Assembly: GCA_964019335.1 (NCBI GenBank)
Contig: OZ025648.1
Location: forward strand, 496,001-560,000
Length of the DNA stretch: 64,000 nt
Reading direction: 5' to 3'
From: Diplonema japonicum
Lineage: Eukaryota; Euglenozoa; Diplonemea; Diplonemida; Diplonemidae
Below are positions 25,877-36,740 of this stretch, in pieces. Position numbers and translations under genes: made by a program. The notes beneath the pieces are model-generated. The model did no database searches. It was not told the origin of the DNA and saw only the letters and a program-made list of their open reading frames with translations. Position 1 is the stretch's first letter, and every line of letters begins with the position of its first letter.

Positions 25877-27430
25877 TCAATTAATCCCGTCTTCGATATC
25901 ACTGCTTCGATCCTCCTCAGAAGTGCTCGACAAATCCCGTTTTGCACGTTCCGCTTCCGCAATTTCTTCGGGCGTAGTGAAAAACGAGGTCACCCCCATG
26001 ATATCCCTGTGAGTAAGCATGTTCTGCTTCTTCAGAAATACCACACGAAGCACAGCAAGCGGGTCCTTCGCCACCACCGTCTCCTGCCTCTTTGGAACAA
26101 TCCAAAATAAAGGTATCTTTACAACTGTTGAGACGTAATACATGATGGCAGTCCCTAGGAACACCGCTTGGTAAGAGTACTTAGAGATTAGAACACCCCC
26201 CAAGGCGGCTGATCCAGACCACCCAACTTGTGTTATCGCATCTAATGATGCCCATTTTGCTCGTTTCTTCTTCGGGACGTAGTCCATTATAACCGATTGT
26301 TGAAGCACAGCGGTGGTTTGCAAAAGTGCAGATCGTGATAAGTAAAGACCTGTCGTGATCAACCTGTCGGACAGCCCCATTGTGAATCGTCCGGTATACC
26401 CCATAACGACCATTCCCAATAAGCATGCTGTTCCAATGTACCATAGAATGAAATCGCACTGAATCCGCCCGATTTTGAAGGCAACCCACACTGCTGCACG
26501 GGTGACAGGGATCACTAAGAAAGGCAGCGCTGCTATTATAGACAACACCACCGCAGGGGACATCCCCAACCCACCGTCTTTGTCTTGAAAGAACAACGGG
26601 TAAAATTTTGTCGACATCCCACCGCCAGTACACCATATAAAGTCCGATAGATAATAGTAAACAGGTACCATGGCGTAGTTTTTAAGGCGGGATCGTTTGG
26701 GGGACCCGGGAGGGGGTTTGTTCCGGACCAACGCCATTGACTCGTCGCCGAGGCAGTTGTCGTCGTTGAACTGCAGTGTAATAAGGCCTGCGGGGATTTT
26801 CAAAGCGAGTCCTATTATTATAAGAATGCTGAGCTGTCGTTCTGTCCAGTCGTTCCCGGTAGTCAGGAAGAAAACGATGGAGAAGACAGGCCCGAGACCA
26901 TAACAGAATTTCGAATACATTGTAAGCGTTTTCATAAATTCTAAACGGTGTCCAGTCGTCAATGAGTCCGCCATGATTGCCCGTGCCGATGAATCGCCGA
27001 AAGATTGCGCCGCGTACAATACCGCAAACAACCCCGACACTATCAGAAATTTATACTCCCCCAAGGTGGTGGTATTGTCCAGCTCGTTGTCCACTCCGTG
27101 CGACGATATCGTCAGTACCATTGCTACAATCATCAAGCAGCAACCTATCAGAGTGGACATCCCTCCTATTTTTATGACCCTGTCTCTTCTGTTGTTATCG
27201 GAGAGGTATCCGCCGTAGAGGCCCGGGAACAGCGCACAGAGACCGAAGAATGCCTCTGCGAAGCCGACTTTCATCGTGCTTTTGTCGGTGATGAGGCTCA
27301 GGTAGGACACCAGTACACCGCTTATCACAACCCCGTTGGACAGCTGTACCAACAGCCAGTACAACATGTAGCTGTGCACATTTGGATTGTCCGTGCCTAT
27401 GTCAATCGGCAACCGGACGAAGGGGAGCAT
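25877..27430 (-). CDS. Major facilitator superfamily transporter
   Basis: 517 residues, single exon, with about 11-12 hydrophobic helices. The N-terminal half has YLSLITDKSTMKVGFAEAFF, then the MFS signature-like loop GLYGGYLSDNNRRDRVIKIG between helices 2 and 3 (the usual GxxxDrxgRr). A hydrophilic central loop (NDDNCLGDESMALVRNKPPP) separates two six-helix halves. The second half includes WASLDAITQVGWSGSAALGG. The tail is acidic (SEEDRSSDIEDGIN). The substrate cannot be told. The start ATG follows CCCAG-GGAAAGGGGGGGGTTCC, so an acceptor-like AG lies close upstream. Confidence 0.85.
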   Translation of the reverse strand: MLPFVRLPIDIGTDNPNVHSYMLYWLLVQLSNGVVISGVLVSYLSLITDKSTMKVGFAEAFFGLCALFPGLYGGYLSDNNRRDRVIKIGGMSTLIGCCLMIVAMVLTISSHGVDNELDNTTTLGEYKFLIVSGLFAVLYAAQSFGDSSARAIMADSLTTGHRLEFMKTLTMYSKFCYGLGPVFSIVFFLTTGNDWTERQLSILIIIGLALKIPAGLITLQFNDDNCLGDESMALVRNKPPPGSPKRSRLKNYAMVPVYYYLSDFIWCTGGGMSTKFYPLFFQDKDGGLGMSPAVVLSIIAALPFLVIPVTRAAVWVAFKIGRIQCDFILWYIGTACLLGMVVMGYTGRFTMGLSDRLITTGLYLSRSALLQTTAVLQQSVIMDYVPKKKRAKWASLDAITQVGWSGSAALGGVLISKYSYQAVFLGTAIMYYVSTVVKIPLFWIVPKRQETVVAKDPLAVLRVVFLKKQNMLTHRDIMGVTSFFTTPEEIAEAERAKRDLSSTSEEDRSSDIEDGIN

Positions 27431-27625
27431 GGAACCCCCCCCTTTCCCTGGGATGGATTTTTTATAAAAAAAAAGAAATTACGAGACGGGGAAGAAGAAA
27501 AAAAAATAAGAACCCCCACAAAAGGGGAGGGGCTAGAAGAAAAAAAAAATTTTTTTTTATAAAATTGGGGAGGGTTTTACACTTTCAAAAAAAAAAGGGG
27601 GGGTATTTTTTTTTTTTCTTCTTGT

Positions 27626-28617
27626 TCAGTACCACGGGCGTCTACCGGACCCTCGTTTTTCATACGCGTTGCTGTGCTTCTCGACGAGCTCGGAGAGGTT
27701 GTTCGTGGCACGTGTAAGGGTGCTCAGGTACGAGATTAGCAGCACGTCAGAATACTCCGCCTCGTAGGCAGCTTGGAAGGAAGGGACGCTCTGCGTGGGG
27801 AGCAGGTGGCACAGTGCGTTGATCTCCCGGAGGACGGAGTGGTTCAGGCCGTGCTTACCCTCCTTGACCCCTTTCAGATACGCCACCACCACGCGCACCC
27901 TCTTCTGCAGCATAAGAAGCGCATCCCTGTACATCTTAATAGGAGTAGCAATGGAAGTACTCCCTGTACCATGCGCCACATTGTCAATACTGTATTTTTT
28001 TTTTTTCTTCTTTTAATTTCGTCCAAACATACCTAATTCTCTCGCTTTCTTCACTCTCAATGGTGTAGGCCACGCTGCAGAAGGAATATTTTGGTGTGTC
28101 GTTTTTCACTTTTTTTTTTTTTTTTTTTTTTTAAATATATTTTTTGATGTAATGTACCTTGGACGACAGTCTCATACAGGTAGACGGGGAGGCTGGTTGC
28201 TGTTGCTGGAGGTGTTGTGTCCATCACCATAAGGAGGGGTGACTCATTGTAACGCATGATGGTCTTGTGTAGCGAGGTGTCGGCATCTGTTAGTGACTGC
28301 CCTGTGGTGTACCATCCTACCAGGTCGTAGGTTGGGAAGACTTGCATGTAATGGTTTTTTTTATCTTCGAGGTACTTTACGTCCAAGGTTACGACGCCCT
28401 GGCCCTTCTCCTGGTCGGTAGCCAGCTCGAAGCTGGTGTGTATTTCGACAGTCCTGCCTGTTTGTACCCCTAGCAGTGCTCCGATCACCCTTTGAGACTT
28501 CTCTGCCATCACACTCGTTCGCGTCCAGTGGTCTGAAATATTCAACACTACCAACGGGTGCAGTTGCACCTCTAGCATGGATTTTCTGTCAGCTTCCAGT
28601 GTTGCATGTTCCGTCAT
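27626..28617 (-). CDS. CSN6: COP9 signalosome subunit 6 (CSN6), three exons
   Basis: Exons at 28617-28158, 28108-28033 and 27989-27626 give 299 residues. Introns begin GTACAT and GTATGT. The first ends in a long A-run plus AG. The MPN domain opens with VQLHPLVVLNISDHWTR, the CSN6 signature, then GALLGVQTGRTVEIHTSFEL and VGWYTTGQ. Splicing restores SFCSVAYTIESEESERISID, then NVAHGTGSTS, which matches the end of the CSN6 MPN- domain. The C-terminal helices (LLMLQKRVRVVVAYLKGVKE) build the helical bundle of the complex. As in other CSN6 proteins the JAMM metal motif is missing. CSN removes NEDD8 from cullins through CSN5. Confidence 0.92.
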
Positions 28618-29107
28618 TTCGTTTTTTTTTTTTTTTTTTTTTTAAAGTGTGTGTGTGGTGTGTCCTGTTTTGGATTGGCGTTCTGTGAAATTCTTGCGGG
28701 GGGGGGGGGGGGGGGGGGGATACAAGAACGAGGAGAGAAGAGAAGAGAGAAAAGAGAGAAAGAAGAAAAAACGGAGTTTGGTCTTGTGAACTTTTTATTT
28801 TTTTATTTCTTTTGTTTTTTTGTTTTTTTTTAGTTTTTTTTATTATTCATCAATCTCTAAAGTGATCGAGAAAAAAACCCCTCCCCTTCTTTAAAAGTTT
28901 TTCTATTTGTGAGGGGGGGGGGGAGGTCCTTATAATCGTGCAAAACATCAATTTTCTTTCATAAAGATGTGTAAATGAAAAAAAAAAAAACCAAAAAATG
29001 GGTTAATTAATGGGAAAAAAAAAAAAACGGGGGGTGTAAATCTCCCCCTCCTTGGGCCATGTTGTGTATAACCTTCTTCTTTTTTTTTTCTTTCTCTTCC
29101 TTTGACA
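28618..29107. other. Intergenic homopolymer region
   Basis: G22-type run at about 28697-28719, a second G-run at about 28913-28923, and T-runs. No gene is seen. Confidence 0.75.
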
Positions 29108-29986
29108 TCATGATAATGTACAGGTGCAGATGCGTGCGTTGGCCTTGCCCTCCTCCTCCGTCTGGATACGCCTGAAGTCGCTGCGCAGGTCGGCCATCTC
29201 ATTAGATAGGTCTTTGTTCTTCCCTTTGCGCATCTCAAGCTGTTGGACCAGCTTATAATTGGTGATGTCGCGATTCTCGAGATCGGTTTTAAGAGATTCG
29301 TAATCATCCTTTAGCGATGCGTAAGAGCGCCGTAGGTCCCGTACCTCATTCCGGCGGTCTTGAAGCTGCACTTCTTGAGAATGGATCCGGGAGTAAAGCT
29401 CCAACGAGGATTTGTTCAAAGTGCTGTTGTCCTTCACCTGCGCGATACTATTACGCGAGAATGCTGTGACATGAGGCTCTTCCTCAATAGGAGAAGGTGA
29501 CGTCCCGAGCTCAAAACTGTTGAAGCTCGACACAGTTCGCATACCCATGCTTGTTGGGTTCAGGGACTGTACTACTTTGTAAACAGCGACCAATGACACG
29601 TTTTCGTCTATTGTGATACAGCCGTGCTTTTTCTTCCCTTCTTCACGAGGGTTGTGCTCCAGTCTCCACTGTACCGTTTTTAAAGGTGTTTCTGAGCCGT
29701 TGTGTGAGCGTTCGAAGACTTTCAGTTCCAGGGCCTTGGGTTTCACGGGTTCGCCTGTTTTAGGGAGCCATATCCCTTCCAGTCTTTCCTCGACTCCTAT
29801 TACCACGCCTTTAACGATGCCTAGCTTCTTATCCTTGACATTTGAGACCTGCCCCCATTCAGAGCACCCTTTAGCATCTCTGCCCCTTCGCCATGCGACC
29901 TTGTAAGACTTTCCTTCGCTGTCGCCGCCTACCACTAGTCGCTTTAACCAGAACTCGAAATCGACACATGTGTAACTTGGATCCAT
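29108..29986 (-). CDS. NT-C2-like and coiled-coil protein
   Basis: 292 residues from MDPSYTCVDFEFWLKRLVVG at 29986; the frame upstream is poly-Lys/Phe. Residues 8-150 look like an N-terminal C2 (NT-C2) domain. There is a short strand series, KVAWRRGRDAKGCSEWG, then KALELKVFERS and CITIDENVSLVAVYKV. This domain is known from EEIG1/EHBP1-type proteins, where it binds membranes or partners. Residues about 205-275 form a charged coiled coil (SSLELYSRIHSQEVQLQDRR, then LVQQLEMRKGKNKDLSNEMA). The pairing of NT-C2 and coiled coil suits an adaptor. The tail ends ICTCTLS, not a prenylation motif. Confidence 0.7.
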   Translation of the reverse strand: MDPSYTCVDFEFWLKRLVVGGDSEGKSYKVAWRRGRDAKGCSEWGQVSNVKDKKLGIVKGVVIGVEERLEGIWLPKTGEPVKPKALELKVFERSHNGSETPLKTVQWRLEHNPREEGKKKHGCITIDENVSLVAVYKVVQSLNPTSMGMRTVSSFNSFELGTSPSPIEEEPHVTAFSRNSIAQVKDNSTLNKSSLELYSRIHSQEVQLQDRRNEVRDLRRSYASLKDDYESLKTDLENRDITNYKLVQQLEMRKGKNKDLSNEMADLRSDFRRIQTEEEGKANARICTCTLS

Positions 29987-30018
29987 TTCCAGGGGAAGGG
30001 AATCCAACTGTTCGGGAG

Positions 30019-30049
<31 letters not shown>

Positions 30050-30407
30050 CCCCAGGTGGTGAAAAAAAAAGGGGGGAAAAAAAAACAAATGCGAGACGAC
30101 TAGAGATAAAGAATAATAATTACTTTTTTTTTTTTTTTTTTGAAACAGCACACGAGCTTCGGTGGAGGAAAAAAAAAAAGAAAACCAAATACACACAAAA
30201 AAAAAGAATAAGAAAAAAAAAAACGGGGAAAAAAAAGTTTCACAACACAAAGAGATTTCTTCACTTTTTTTTTTTTTTTTTTTTTTTCCCGCCGACGAAA
30301 GAGAGATGTAACAACGAAGGGAAAATATAAAAAAAAAAGTAATAAAAAATATCCAGACTCTAGTGAGCCCGCAAAAGTGGGTTTAAAAAAAAAAAAGTTA
30401 TCTGAAA

Positions 30408-30441
<34 letters not shown>

Positions 30442-30741
30442 ACCTATTTTTTCTTTTTTTTCTCTCTTTTTTTAGAAAGAAGAAAATAACAGATCTTATG
30501 AACTTGGAAAGAAGGGGAATAAAAAAAAAAAGAGAAGAGGAAAAAAAAATTGTTTTTCAACCCTGTGCGCGGGATTGCCTCATCTAACTGTAGGTACCTT
30601 TCAGCATCAATTTCTTTATTGTTGATCCCTTTGTTTTACAGAAATATAAGAAGAAACGCTAACCAGGAGGGGGGTTCTTGTATTTCTTCTTTTTTTTTGT
30701 TTCCCTCATTTTTATTTCTTCTCTTGTTTCCCCCTCCCCTC

Positions 30742-30772
<31 letters not shown>

Positions 30773-30848
30773 TCCAGATCCCGTTTAAAAAAAAAATGCA
30801 AAAAAAAAAAAAAAAAAAACGTAAAAAATCCGAATTTCTTTTTTTTTC

Positions 30849-30896
<48 letters not shown>

Positions 30897-30985
30897 ATCA
30901 ACACGGCCACTCTTTTTTTTTTATAAAAAACCTCTCAACAAAAACAAACAAACAAATAAAACCCCCTCTCTCTCTCCCCTCCTCC
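29987..30985. other. Intergenic homopolymer region
   Basis: Some of the longest runs in the window: T29 at about 30020-30049, T28 at about 30412-30438, and an A-run of about 46 at 30849-30895. No gene is seen. Confidence 0.8.
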
Positions 30986-31806
30986 CTATTTATTCACGGA
31001 GTTACCTGCAGGAAGCGACCGAAGAATTCCAGTTTCCTCCTACAATTAAAAAAAAATCTTTTTTTAAAATCACCATCACATACCGTATGCATCTCTTTCC
31101 CAGCAACTTCAGTAACAGGCGAACCGTACATCCGTGTGCCCTTGGTGCGTTGCCACCACATAAGAAGCGCTCCTCCGGAAAGGAGCAAACCAGCCGCCAG
31201 CATAATACCGACAAAAATAGGCCAGGGCTTGGTACCAGAAGAGGATGAAGGCCCTGGAGTGGGAGGGAGAGGCGGAGGGGTGGCGGGGGTGGGGGTGGGG
31301 TTACACGATTCCGAAGGGCAAATGAAAACATGACCTTCCAGCTCCAACTGCGCGTCATTGGTGACAGGAACGTTACCAGGAGTCCCTGTCATCGTTAATG
31401 TCCAAGTAATGGCGGTAAAAGGACATTCCCACTCAAGGTTGTCGGCGAGGCAATGACCGAGGTCTGGCCTGTTGAAGGAAGCATTGCACAAGACAACTTC
31501 ACTTTTCTGAGGTCCGTTATGGCACTCTAGGTTAAGGGAAAAGTTCCAACTGTCGGCCGGTCGTTCGTTCACATTCATCAACAAGGTTGGAACGTCAACC
31601 TTCCCTGTGCTGTTCACATCTAATGTCAATGTTTCAACGCATGTTGCATTGGCAGTGCACATGAGGTCAAATGGGTACGACACCTTATGTTTATATTTTT
31701 TTTTTCTTTCTTTTCTTTATTTACATACCACATCCGTTGGGACCGTCAGCTTCTGTGTTGCACCCATGCACCCGCTCAGCATAGCTAATATGAGTATTTT
31801 TTGCAT
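30986..31806 (-). CDS. Type I single-pass membrane protein, three exons
   Basis: Exons at 31806-31729 (26 codons), 31683-31084 (200 codons) and 31039-30986 (17 codons plus TAG) give 243 residues. Introns are 45 and 44 nt, both starting GTATGT. Exon 1 is a signal peptide (MQKILILAMLSGCMGA). The ectodomain has about nine cysteines and several N-glycosylation sequons (NAT, NST, NFS, NAS). A Pro/Thr/Ser-rich stalk (about 155-180) leads to a membrane helix, IFVGIMLAAGLLLSGGALLM. A short basic-start tail follows, ending AGNSVNK. It is likely a glycosylated surface protein. No family is recognised. Its neighbours are two further predicted surface proteins. Confidence 0.75.
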
Positions 31807-32454
31807 TTTTTTTTTTCCAATGAATAAACTAACGAAACCCCTCCCTCCTCCTGATGTTAAGGTGATTAAGGAGAGAAGAAGGTAAAAAAAAAAAAAAAAA
31901 AAAAAAAGAAGATTAGGGGGGGTTTGTACTTGTCGTAAGACGGCTTTTGTTTGGCTTAGGCGCGGTACAGTTGTGCACCCCCCTTTTAGTATTATAAAAC
32001 ACGAAAACGAAAAGATTAAAAGAAAATGAAGAAATAAAAAAAGAAAAAAAAAAAAGAAACAACGTAAACACAAAAATGTCCGGAAGCCCTGGCCAACCGG
32101 ATGATTTTTCTTCCGGTAATTTTTCCTCTTTTACAGTAAATATTTTTTTTTTTTTCCAGACCTAATATTGTAGAAGAATGGACTTCTAAAAAAAAAAAAA
32201 AAAAGGCATTCAAAAAAAAGAAGAAAAAAATACGGGCCCAAGAAAAAAAAAGAGGGGGTGAGAAACCCGTTGTCCCCCCACTTTTTTTTTCTTTCTCCTC
32301 ATTTTTTATTTTTCTTTTATAAAATTCCCATTCCGTTTTCCTGTATCTATTTATACCCCCCCTTTTTTTTAAAAAAAGAATATTGCTTCTCAAGATGGGG
32401 GGGGGGGGGGGGGGGTGGGATGTGTTCATTCCAATAAGCTAAAATATTGGAGGA
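31807..32454. other. Intergenic homopolymer region
   Basis: Includes A-runs and a G17 run at about 32397-32415, just 5' in transcription order to nothing recognisable. No gene is seen. Confidence 0.75.
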
Positions 32455-34839
32455 TCACCCGGACACCACCTTGTAGTCAGGTATGAAAGGAGCGTACTCC
32501 TCTTGCAGAGGTGTGTCAGGATCGTGGAAAAGAGATGTTTCAGTAGAAGTATGAGACCAGAAAGAAGCACGCAACGGGTGCGTGGGTGTCCCACGGCCTG
32601 CCGATGGGAGAGGAGGGGGCTCTAAGGGGACGGACACTGTCCGAATTGTCAAAGGAGGGAGCGGAGGGGGTGGCGGCCTCACCGACGTCGCCGTGAAAGG
32701 AATCGGCTTCGGGAACGTCAATAACTCAGCCCGCCGAATCTTTCTCTCTTCAAAGTAAAGACGAATCTCAATGGCAAAGACAAACAGATCGATCAAACAC
32801 TTTGCCTTAATGGAATAGATGGCTACAAGCGTCGCGTAACCAGCGGCAGTGGCTGACCAGTGCTCGCTTGAGTCTTGATGCTGCTTCACAACAACCATAA
32901 TGAGGATGAAGATGTTCAGAAAAGCTTGAAAGACTGCGAAAAACTGTTCCAACCTTGCCAGCAGCGGTGTTAAAAACAACAGCAGCCCAACGTGGAGAGA
33001 GCTGACAAGAAGCATGCACCATGTCCTCCACCTGCACCCTTGCATTGCAGTCGGCTGCACAGCTTCAATGGCCCCCATTACCACGGAAACGCATAACTCG
33101 AAAACGAGGAACCAGCATGCACGGTGCTCGTAGTCCTCGAACATCAAGCGGTACCTGTCTATGAAGGTGGGGTCGGGGGACACCCATTCCTTGTCCCCAA
33201 GGAGGAAGGACTGCATGGGTGTCTGCCCGTCGACAGGCTCGATGCGCACCTTGAAATACTGCGAGAAGATGAAGTATGCAATCCCGCAGATGGGCGCCAC
33301 GACAAGCAGCCCGTAGATGCCCAGCACCAGCACTTTTGCCCCCACGCTGTTGTGGTATATCACCACCGACATCATTGTCACCGTCACTCCCGGTGTCATG
33401 AACACCAGCCCCGGTACCAGGTAGTGCGGGAACCCTGCCCACGCTGCCGACACCTGCACGTTGCTGCTCCTTATGGTGCCGACCTGTTGTGTGTCGGTGA
33501 GGTACACTGCAAAGCACGACGACCGCAAGACATAGAAGACCAGTACCCCGATGAAGAGGAGCAGCAGCGTTGTGCCCGTCATGATGAGCAGCCCCCCCAC
33601 TACAGCCGAGACGTGGCGGCCCAGCCGTACATCGCCCATTGCCACGTCTGGGAAGTTCACCAGCAGCAGCGGGTGGTGCGTCCAGTCCACCTCGAAGAGG
33701 TCCTCGGTGGGGCATTCAAACGCAGACGCCACCAACATCAACCGCGGGAGATTTCCCACAGCAGCAGCAGACCCCACAGCAGCAGCAGAGGATACGATGG
33801 CGGCGGCAGCGGCCGCCTCGTTCCCCTTATCGCGCACCGACGACTCCGGAAGGTACAGGTGGTCGGGCACGATGACAAAGCTGGCCAGGAGCCCTGTCAC
33901 ACCCTTGTCAACCACGGCCACAGACACCTTCTCCCTTGTGTAAGTGGTCAGCCCGCTGTAGGGCCCTACATTGAGTTCGATCGTACTACTGTTGACATTG
34001 GCGGCTGTCACGACGCCTGGCAAGCTGGCCTCGAACCCCTTTGGCTCCCTGTCCGAAGACACGTTCGAGCTGAAGGACAGGGTGGGCACAGTGACACCAG
34101 GGAAGATCCCGTCAAGGACGAACACCAGACCTGGCGAACGGAGGGCCGCAGCAGTTGCCTGTAAGGAAGCAACAGCAGTGCGTGGCTCGGTGTTGATAAA
34201 AAGCGCGATGCTTGTAGCAGTGATGGCCTGAGAGGGCGAAGCAGTGACCTCTGGCGGAGGGGGTGAACTGCTCTGGTTGAGAACCACCATCGGGACGATG
34301 AGCACACAACACAGCAAACAGAACAAAACAAGCAGGATAAGCAGTTGCTTTTTGGTAGGACGGCACCCACACGAGGCAGAGGAAGACGACCCCGAAGATG
34401 AAGAGGGTGACACTTCTGAAGGTTCAGGTGCAGGCTCAAAAGAAGGGAGGGGTATGGGCAACACTGCAGGGGGTGCTTCCACGGTTCTTGGAGGGAGTTG
34501 AGGGGGTAACGCAACAGGTGGGGCAGTAACCGGTTGGTCTTTCTTCTCAGGTTGCTTAGGTGGTGCAGTTTTTTTGTTGGTTTTATTTTTACGTTTGGGT
34601 TCGGCCTTCTTTTTGATTGGCTTCCTCCCTCTGGGGGGTGGTAGTTGCTCATCTTCGTCACTGAATAGACCGCTCATCTTACCCACGAAGGTGCCGCCCC
34701 CTGTGGGCGCACCATCTAGCGCGTGGTTCCCCTCCTCGTTTGCTCTTCTCTCTGCTTCTTCGATTGCAGAAACTTGTTGGGTGACGTTGCCATTGCGCTG
34801 CCTTCTGAGGTTTCGCAAAGACCCTTTGATAGTGTGCAT
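32455..34839 (-). CDS. Polytopic membrane protein with extracellular domain
   Basis: 794 residues, single exon. The N-terminal 160 residues are basic and then Pro-rich (cytoplasmic). The first membrane helix is LLILLVLFCLLCCVLIVPMV (about 168). A domain of about 220 residues with several sequons (NQS, NVS, NSS) and an Ala-rich stretch (GNEAAAAAAIVSSAAAVGSA) would face outside. From about residue 405 there are seven or so further helices, including GLLIMTGTTLLLLFIGVLVF and LLVSSLHVGLLLFLTPLLARL. The C-terminal tail is Pro-rich (RPPPPPLPPL), a possible SH3/profilin-type ligand. The layout resembles a receptor or transporter with a large ectodomain. No family is recognised. Confidence 0.75.
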   Translation of the reverse strand: MHTIKGSLRNLRRQRNGNVTQQVSAIEEAERRANEEGNHALDGAPTGGGTFVGKMSGLFSDEDEQLPPPRGRKPIKKKAEPKRKNKTNKKTAPPKQPEKKDQPVTAPPVALPPQLPPRTVEAPPAVLPIPLPSFEPAPEPSEVSPSSSSGSSSSASCGCRPTKKQLLILLVLFCLLCCVLIVPMVVLNQSSSPPPPEVTASPSQAITATSIALFINTEPRTAVASLQATAAALRSPGLVFVLDGIFPGVTVPTLSFSSNVSSDREPKGFEASLPGVVTAANVNSSTIELNVGPYSGLTTYTREKVSVAVVDKGVTGLLASFVIVPDHLYLPESSVRDKGNEAAAAAAIVSSAAAVGSAAAVGNLPRLMLVASAFECPTEDLFEVDWTHHPLLLVNFPDVAMGDVRLGRHVSAVVGGLLIMTGTTLLLLFIGVLVFYVLRSSCFAVYLTDTQQVGTIRSSNVQVSAAWAGFPHYLVPGLVFMTPGVTVTMMSVVIYHNSVGAKVLVLGIYGLLVVAPICGIAYFIFSQYFKVRIEPVDGQTPMQSFLLGDKEWVSPDPTFIDRYRLMFEDYEHRACWFLVFELCVSVVMGAIEAVQPTAMQGCRWRTWCMLLVSSLHVGLLLFLTPLLARLEQFFAVFQAFLNIFILIMVVVKQHQDSSEHWSATAAGYATLVAIYSIKAKCLIDLFVFAIEIRLYFEERKIRRAELLTFPKPIPFTATSVRPPPPPLPPLTIRTVSVPLEPPPLPSAGRGTPTHPLRASFWSHTSTETSLFHDPDTPLQEEYAPFIPDYKVVSG

Positions 34840-36700
34840 TAGAAAGTCTTATTTTATTTTGTTAGCTCCCGCATTTTTTTTTTCTCCTTTGCCACCACCT
34901 TTTTTTCCTTATTTCCAAAAGCTTCAGGGAAACAAAAACAAAACAAAAAAACAAAACAAAAAAAAAAAAGCTAAATAAATAACAAGTGAGATATAAAGAA
35001 AAAAAAAATGAAAGAAAAAGAATGGAAAATGGAAATGAAGCAGGGGAGGGGGGATGGGGAGGAAGTCTGTTTTTTTTTTTTTTTTTTTCCTTTCTTTTTT
35101 TTTTTTTCAAAACTTTTTCTCTTTATTGGTGGTGAAAGATTAAGGGAGTCAAAACGTGGAGGGGAGGGTTTGCGGGTGGAAAGGAGTAAGGTACTAGATG
35201 AATATGTTTGGAGCAGTTTTGGGTTCCCCCTCCCTCACTCCTCTTTTTTTTTTATGACATTTTTTTTTTAATTTATTTCCACGAAATATAAACAAAAGAA
35301 AAATTGGGGGAAATATAAACATCAGGGGGGGGGGAGTAATTTCTTTTCTTAATTTGCTTTGGTTTTCCTCTTTTTTTTCCTCTTTTTTTTTCCCTGCAAC
35401 CTTCCGCTCGCTCATGACTCACATTTTTTTTTCTTTTCAATTCCTTCTTTCAACAAAAGAGGAAATTTCACACCACAGTAAATAAATTTAAGGCTTTCTC
35501 AATTATGACCCCCAAGCCTTTTCCGTTTTACAAATTTTGATTTAAAAAAAAGCAGGGGGGGCTCGAGGGAAAACTGGAAGAAAAATAAAAAATACCCCAG
35601 TTCCCTTTCCCCCTTTATGCACATTTAATTTTTTTTTCGTTGGCTGGAAGAAAAAAGCATTAAAAAAAGGTGGGGGGGGGAATGTTAAAATTAAAAAATG
35701 CTCATTTAATGGTTACGAAATGTTATGGCTGAGCACAGGGTAGTGTGTGGAAAAGAAAGGGGGGGGGGGGGAGCTGGCCTTAAATCTAGGCCAGCATTCA
35801 CCCTTTTAGCAAGTCAACTCCACATTCTTGCAGAAAAAGTAAAGGGGGGGGGGGGTTTTAAATGAACGGAGTAAGAACAAGAAGAATAAGAGAAAAAAAA
35901 TATGCTATTCACACTTCTCTCTTTCTTCTTTTTTTTGTTTTCGTTTTTTTTTTTTTTTTTTCTCTCCTTGGAAAAAATCTAATTAGAAATCTTTTTTTTT
36001 AAAGATGAAAAATATAATAAAAAAAAATTGGCGTTCAGAGCCGACCCCGCGTAAGGGGAAGGCAAAAAAAAAAAAAAAAAAAAAAAAGAAAAGAAAAAAA
36101 AAGAAAGAAACTATTAACGACAAAAAAAAGGGGGAGGGGGCGGGTGGGTGAGGTGAAGAGTATGAGGGAGGGAGAAGGGCTAAAACAAAAAAAGAAAAGA
36201 AAAAAGAAAAGGAGTTCAAAAATCCCCCAATGATGAATTAGAAATGAAAAAAAGGGGGGGGGGGCGAGGAAACAAAAAAGGTGATAAGGACCACCCTTAG
36301 GGGTCCATCTCTTGATTCTCCTTTCTGGTGGATCTCGCTGTCCACTCTCAGGCATCTGCGTATCGTGGCTTCAAGTCAAGGGCTAACTCCACGGCCTGTC
36401 ACTTTCCACCCAGTCTATTCCTCCGTCTTCACCTTCTAAGAGGTGCCATCTGTGTAGAGGTATTGATTACTGACATGCCCCTCGACCAGGGCTGACACCA
36501 ACTTTATGCAGGAAAAAAAAAAAACAAAAAAAAAAAAAAAAAACCAATTTTTCCCCATTCTCCCACCTCTCTCTTTCTCCGTGCTCCGCCTTGCGCAACA
36601 AAAAAAAAAACCGAAAAAAAAAAAAGATAGAGAAGGATTTTTCTTTTTTTAAAAAAATTTTATTAAGCTGACGCAACAAAAATAAATAAAAAAGGTTTGC

Positions 36701-36736
<36 letters not shown>

Positions 36737-36740
36737 TATA
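34840..36740. other. Long intergenic region left of the transposon
   Basis: Homopolymer DNA with several G-runs (about 35327, 35759, 35847, 36257). From 36286 the sequence is more complex: it begins with copy 2 of the repeat seen at 2864 (AGGACCACCCTTAGGGGTC) and continues to about 36500 without an open frame of note. An A/T tract at 36703-36735 abuts the transposon. Confidence 0.6.

Noticed and set aside
33124-34164. 346-residue plus-strand frame
   Set aside because: Antisense to the polytopic membrane protein, His/Arg-rich as expected for a shadow frame.
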